Source: Xestospongia muta (Eukaryota > Porifera > Demospongiae > Haplosclerida > Petrosiidae). From it: DNA of 64,000 nucleotides. Of the stretch, positions 62,216 to 64,000 are shown piece after piece. Within the stretch, counting starts at the first letter, position 1. Each line of letters begins with the position of its first letter. The position numbers and the translations under genes were made by a program. Below the pieces are notes generated by a model. It was not told the DNA's origin. It did no database searches and was given only the letters and a program-made list of their open reading frames with translations. The stretch covers positions 1,743,501-1,807,500 of the forward strand of contig OY848918.1 in assembly GCA_963693285.1 (NCBI GenBank). Reading direction: 5' to 3'.

Positions 62216-64000
62216 GTGAGAAGAGAAATCATAGAAGAGTATCCTAATATATTTTCAGACCAACTGGGTTGTCTCAATGGGGCCAAAGTTCACCTCTATG
62301 TAAACCAAGAGGCTTGTCTAAAATTTTTCAGAGCCAAGACCTGTCCCACTTGCTTTAAAAGACAAAGTAGGAAAAGAGTTAGATAGATTAGTTGCTGAAG
62401 GGATATTATCCCCTGTCCAATTCTCAAAGTGGGCTACCCCAATAGTCCCTGTTGTCAAGCACAATGGTTCAATTAGAATTTGCGGTGACTTTAAGGTTAC
62501 CATTAATCAAGTCTCTCGCTTAGTCTCGTCCCCAGACCTACACGCAAGCTTAAAGTAGCTTGCGTGTAGGTCTGGGGACGAGACTAGTCTCTCGCTTAGA
62601 TAGTTATCCCCTGCTAAGAATTGAGGAATTGTTTGCAAAGTTATCAGGGGGTAAATATTTCAGCAAGCTGGATTTGTCACAGGCATATCTCCAGTTACCA
62701 CTTGAAGAAAGTTCTAAGGAATTTGTTACCATCAATACCCACAAGGGATTATTTTGCTACAATAGACTACCTTTCGAGGTGGCATCGGCACCTGCTATTT
62801 TTCAGCGGTATAGGGAAACCCTACTTCAAGATTTTAAAGCAGTAACTGTATACCTTGATGATATATTAGTCACTGGTTCGTCAGTCGAAAATCATCTCGA
62901 GAATCTTAAAGCGGTGCTCAGCAAACTGGACAAGGCTGGACTGCACTTGAATAAAGATAAATGTAAATTTATGAGGACAAAGGTCGAATATTTGGGACAC
63001 ATCATTGATCGTGAAGAATTACACCCATCCACTGAGAAGGTCAAGGCCATACAAGAAGCTCCCCAACCAAAAGATGTGTCTGAACTCAGATCTTTCCTGG
63101 GTATAACAAATTACTATGGTAGATTTCTACCTAATCTGTCATCTAAATTAGCACCCCTTTATGACCTGTTACATAAGGACAGGAAGTGGCAGTGGTCAAG
63201 TAAACAGGATGAAGCCTTCAAATTAGCCAAGGAAGCTTTACAAACAGACTCATTACTAGTCCATTTTGATGACAATAAGCCACTAGTTTTAACATGCGAT
63301 GCCTCTCCATACGGTCTTGGAGCCGTGTTATCACATACAATGGATGACGGCAGTGATCGACCAATTGCTTATGCATCAAGGAGCTTAACAGCTGCTGAGA
63401 AGGGTTATGCACAGTTAGAAAAGGAGGCGCTATCGATTATCTTTGGTATCAAGAAATTCCACAATTATTTGTATGGTCATAAGTTCATAATTGAATCTGA
63501 CCACAAACCACTATTTTTCTTATTTAGTGAAAAGAAAGGTATTCCTCATATGGCTTCCGCTAGTATTCAGAGATGGGCTTTAACACTGAGTGCCTACCAA
63601 TACACTATTCATCACAAGTCAGGAACCGAGATTGGTAATGCTGATGGACTTAGTCGATTACCCATACCAGCTAGTACCTCAACAGATTATCTTCCAAGTG
63701 AAATGATAAATTTATTGGAACATTTGCTAGAAACAAGTTATGATGCTACAGATATCAAGAAGTTCACCAATACTGACCCAGTTTTATCCACAGTACGAAG
63801 ATGTATTCTCTCAGGATCGACTGTTCCTGAGGAGGAAGATTTCAAACCTTACAAAACCAGGCAACATGAGCTTTCTGTTTTACAAGGCTGTTTGCTCTGG
63901 GGATCAAGAGTTGTAATTCCAAAAAAGTGTCATGCTACAGTTCTCAAAGAGCTACATGAAATGCACCAAGGAGTAAACAAAATGAAGTCTCTGGCAAGGT
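62216..64000 (+). pseudogene. Ty3/gypsy pol: RT, RNase H and start of integrase
   Basis: The RT leader has frame changes ([23 protein letters not shown]), then [10 protein letters not shown] and RICGDFK. It is interrupted at 62521-62599 by a palindromic insertion. From 62600 the frame is open to the window end: KLDLSQAYLQLPL, LPFEVASAPAIFQR (Gly to Glu in the usual LPFG), VYLDDILVTG with the YxDD catalytic pair, EYLGHII, RNase H LTCDASPYGLGAVLSH and YAQLEKEALSI, then the zinc-binding start of integrase (ELHEMHQGVNKMKSLA). The order RT-RNase H-integrase defines Ty3/gypsy. The copy is inactive as read. Confidence 0.85.
62511..62599. mobile_element. Perfect 30-bp palindromic insertion with 13-bp duplication
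   Basis: GTCTCTCGCTTAG at 62511-62523 is repeated at 62587-62599. Between lies a hairpin with 30-bp perfect stems (62521-62550 and 62557-62586) and a six-base loop TAAAGT. Removing the insert plus one repeat restores the RT reading frame across the junction, so it is a later insertion into the retrotransposon. Its tiny size and nearly complete palindrome are unlike ordinary MITEs. Confidence 0.85.

Larger units (their letters stand above)
61238..64000 (+). mobile_element. Ty3/gypsy LTR retrotransposon, 5' part, runs off the window
   Basis: It has a 220-bp 5' LTR, an ATTGGCGACGAGG leader, gag, zinc knuckles, RT, RNase H and the beginning of integrase. The aspartic protease is missing between the knuckles and RT, gag has a stop and a frameshift, and a palindrome is inserted in RT, so this copy is not autonomous. 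Composition is distinctly less AT-rich than the flanks. Confidence 0.9.

Noticed and set aside
1..64000. tRNA, rRNA or other structured RNA genes
   Set aside because: Reading both strands I saw no tRNA A/B boxes with a cloverleaf or rRNA-like blocks; a covariance-model scan could still find some.

Overview
The window is eukaryotic and looks like a sponge or another early-branching animal. It is AT-rich, its genes are split by many short introns with AG|GTAAGT donors and ...TAG acceptors, and it carries animal-type retrotransposons (Ty3/gypsy, BEL/Pao), a Tigger/pogo relic, MITEs, a MULE and a large 145-bp satellite. The Ig/FN3 receptor genes suggest a demosponge such as Amphimedon. That species guess is inference; no database was searched. 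Exon boundaries below were read by hand from splice consensus, phase continuity and comparison between paralogues inside the window.

Layout. 212-4252: a decayed MULE transposon with long terminal inverted repeats and a target duplication. Its single gene encodes transposase, SWIM finger, AT-hook, Ulp1 protease and PHD finger. 5443-7880: receptor gene A (signal peptide, Ig, FN3, Cys domain, Ser/Thr stalk, TM, very short tail), complete in 8 exons. 8648-10670: a decayed BEL/Pao element. 11615-13942: a divergent pair, a small zinc-finger ORF on minus and a six-exon unknown gene on plus, sharing a 124-bp promoter interval. 15084-18130: receptor gene B, complete in 10 exons, with NPxY motifs in its tail. 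18254-23522: receptor gene C, frameshifted and lacking its TM exon, followed by tail-like exons. 25686-28025 and 31746-46941: two tandem paralogues of an unrecognised gene, the second joined in phase to ankyrin-repeat exons through a 10.5-kb intron. 57364-60983: receptor gene F, with a long cytoplasmic tail. 61238-64000: the 5' part of a Ty3/gypsy element that runs off the window.

About 17.5 kb is four blocks of a 145-bp satellite (about 122 units, all in one orientation) lying in and around the introns of the ankyrin gene. Read on the strand of that gene, nearly every unit has the form ...AATAG-NNN-GTAAGTGTG. The three bases between the acceptor-like AG and the donor-like GTAAGT are hypervariable (14 different triplets counted), while both flanks are almost fixed. 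This is the most unusual structure in the window. It could be an array of single-codon micro-exons, a ladder of splicing ratchet points, or a hypervariable recombination or mutation core.

How the genes fit together: receptors A, B, C and F are tandem, same-strand paralogues with nearly the same phase-1 exon plan in the ectodomain but different membrane-proximal regions and tails. That is the layout expected of an expanding self/non-self or immune-type receptor family. The ankyrin genes lying between them could be cytoplasmic partners, but the sequence gives no direct evidence for this.
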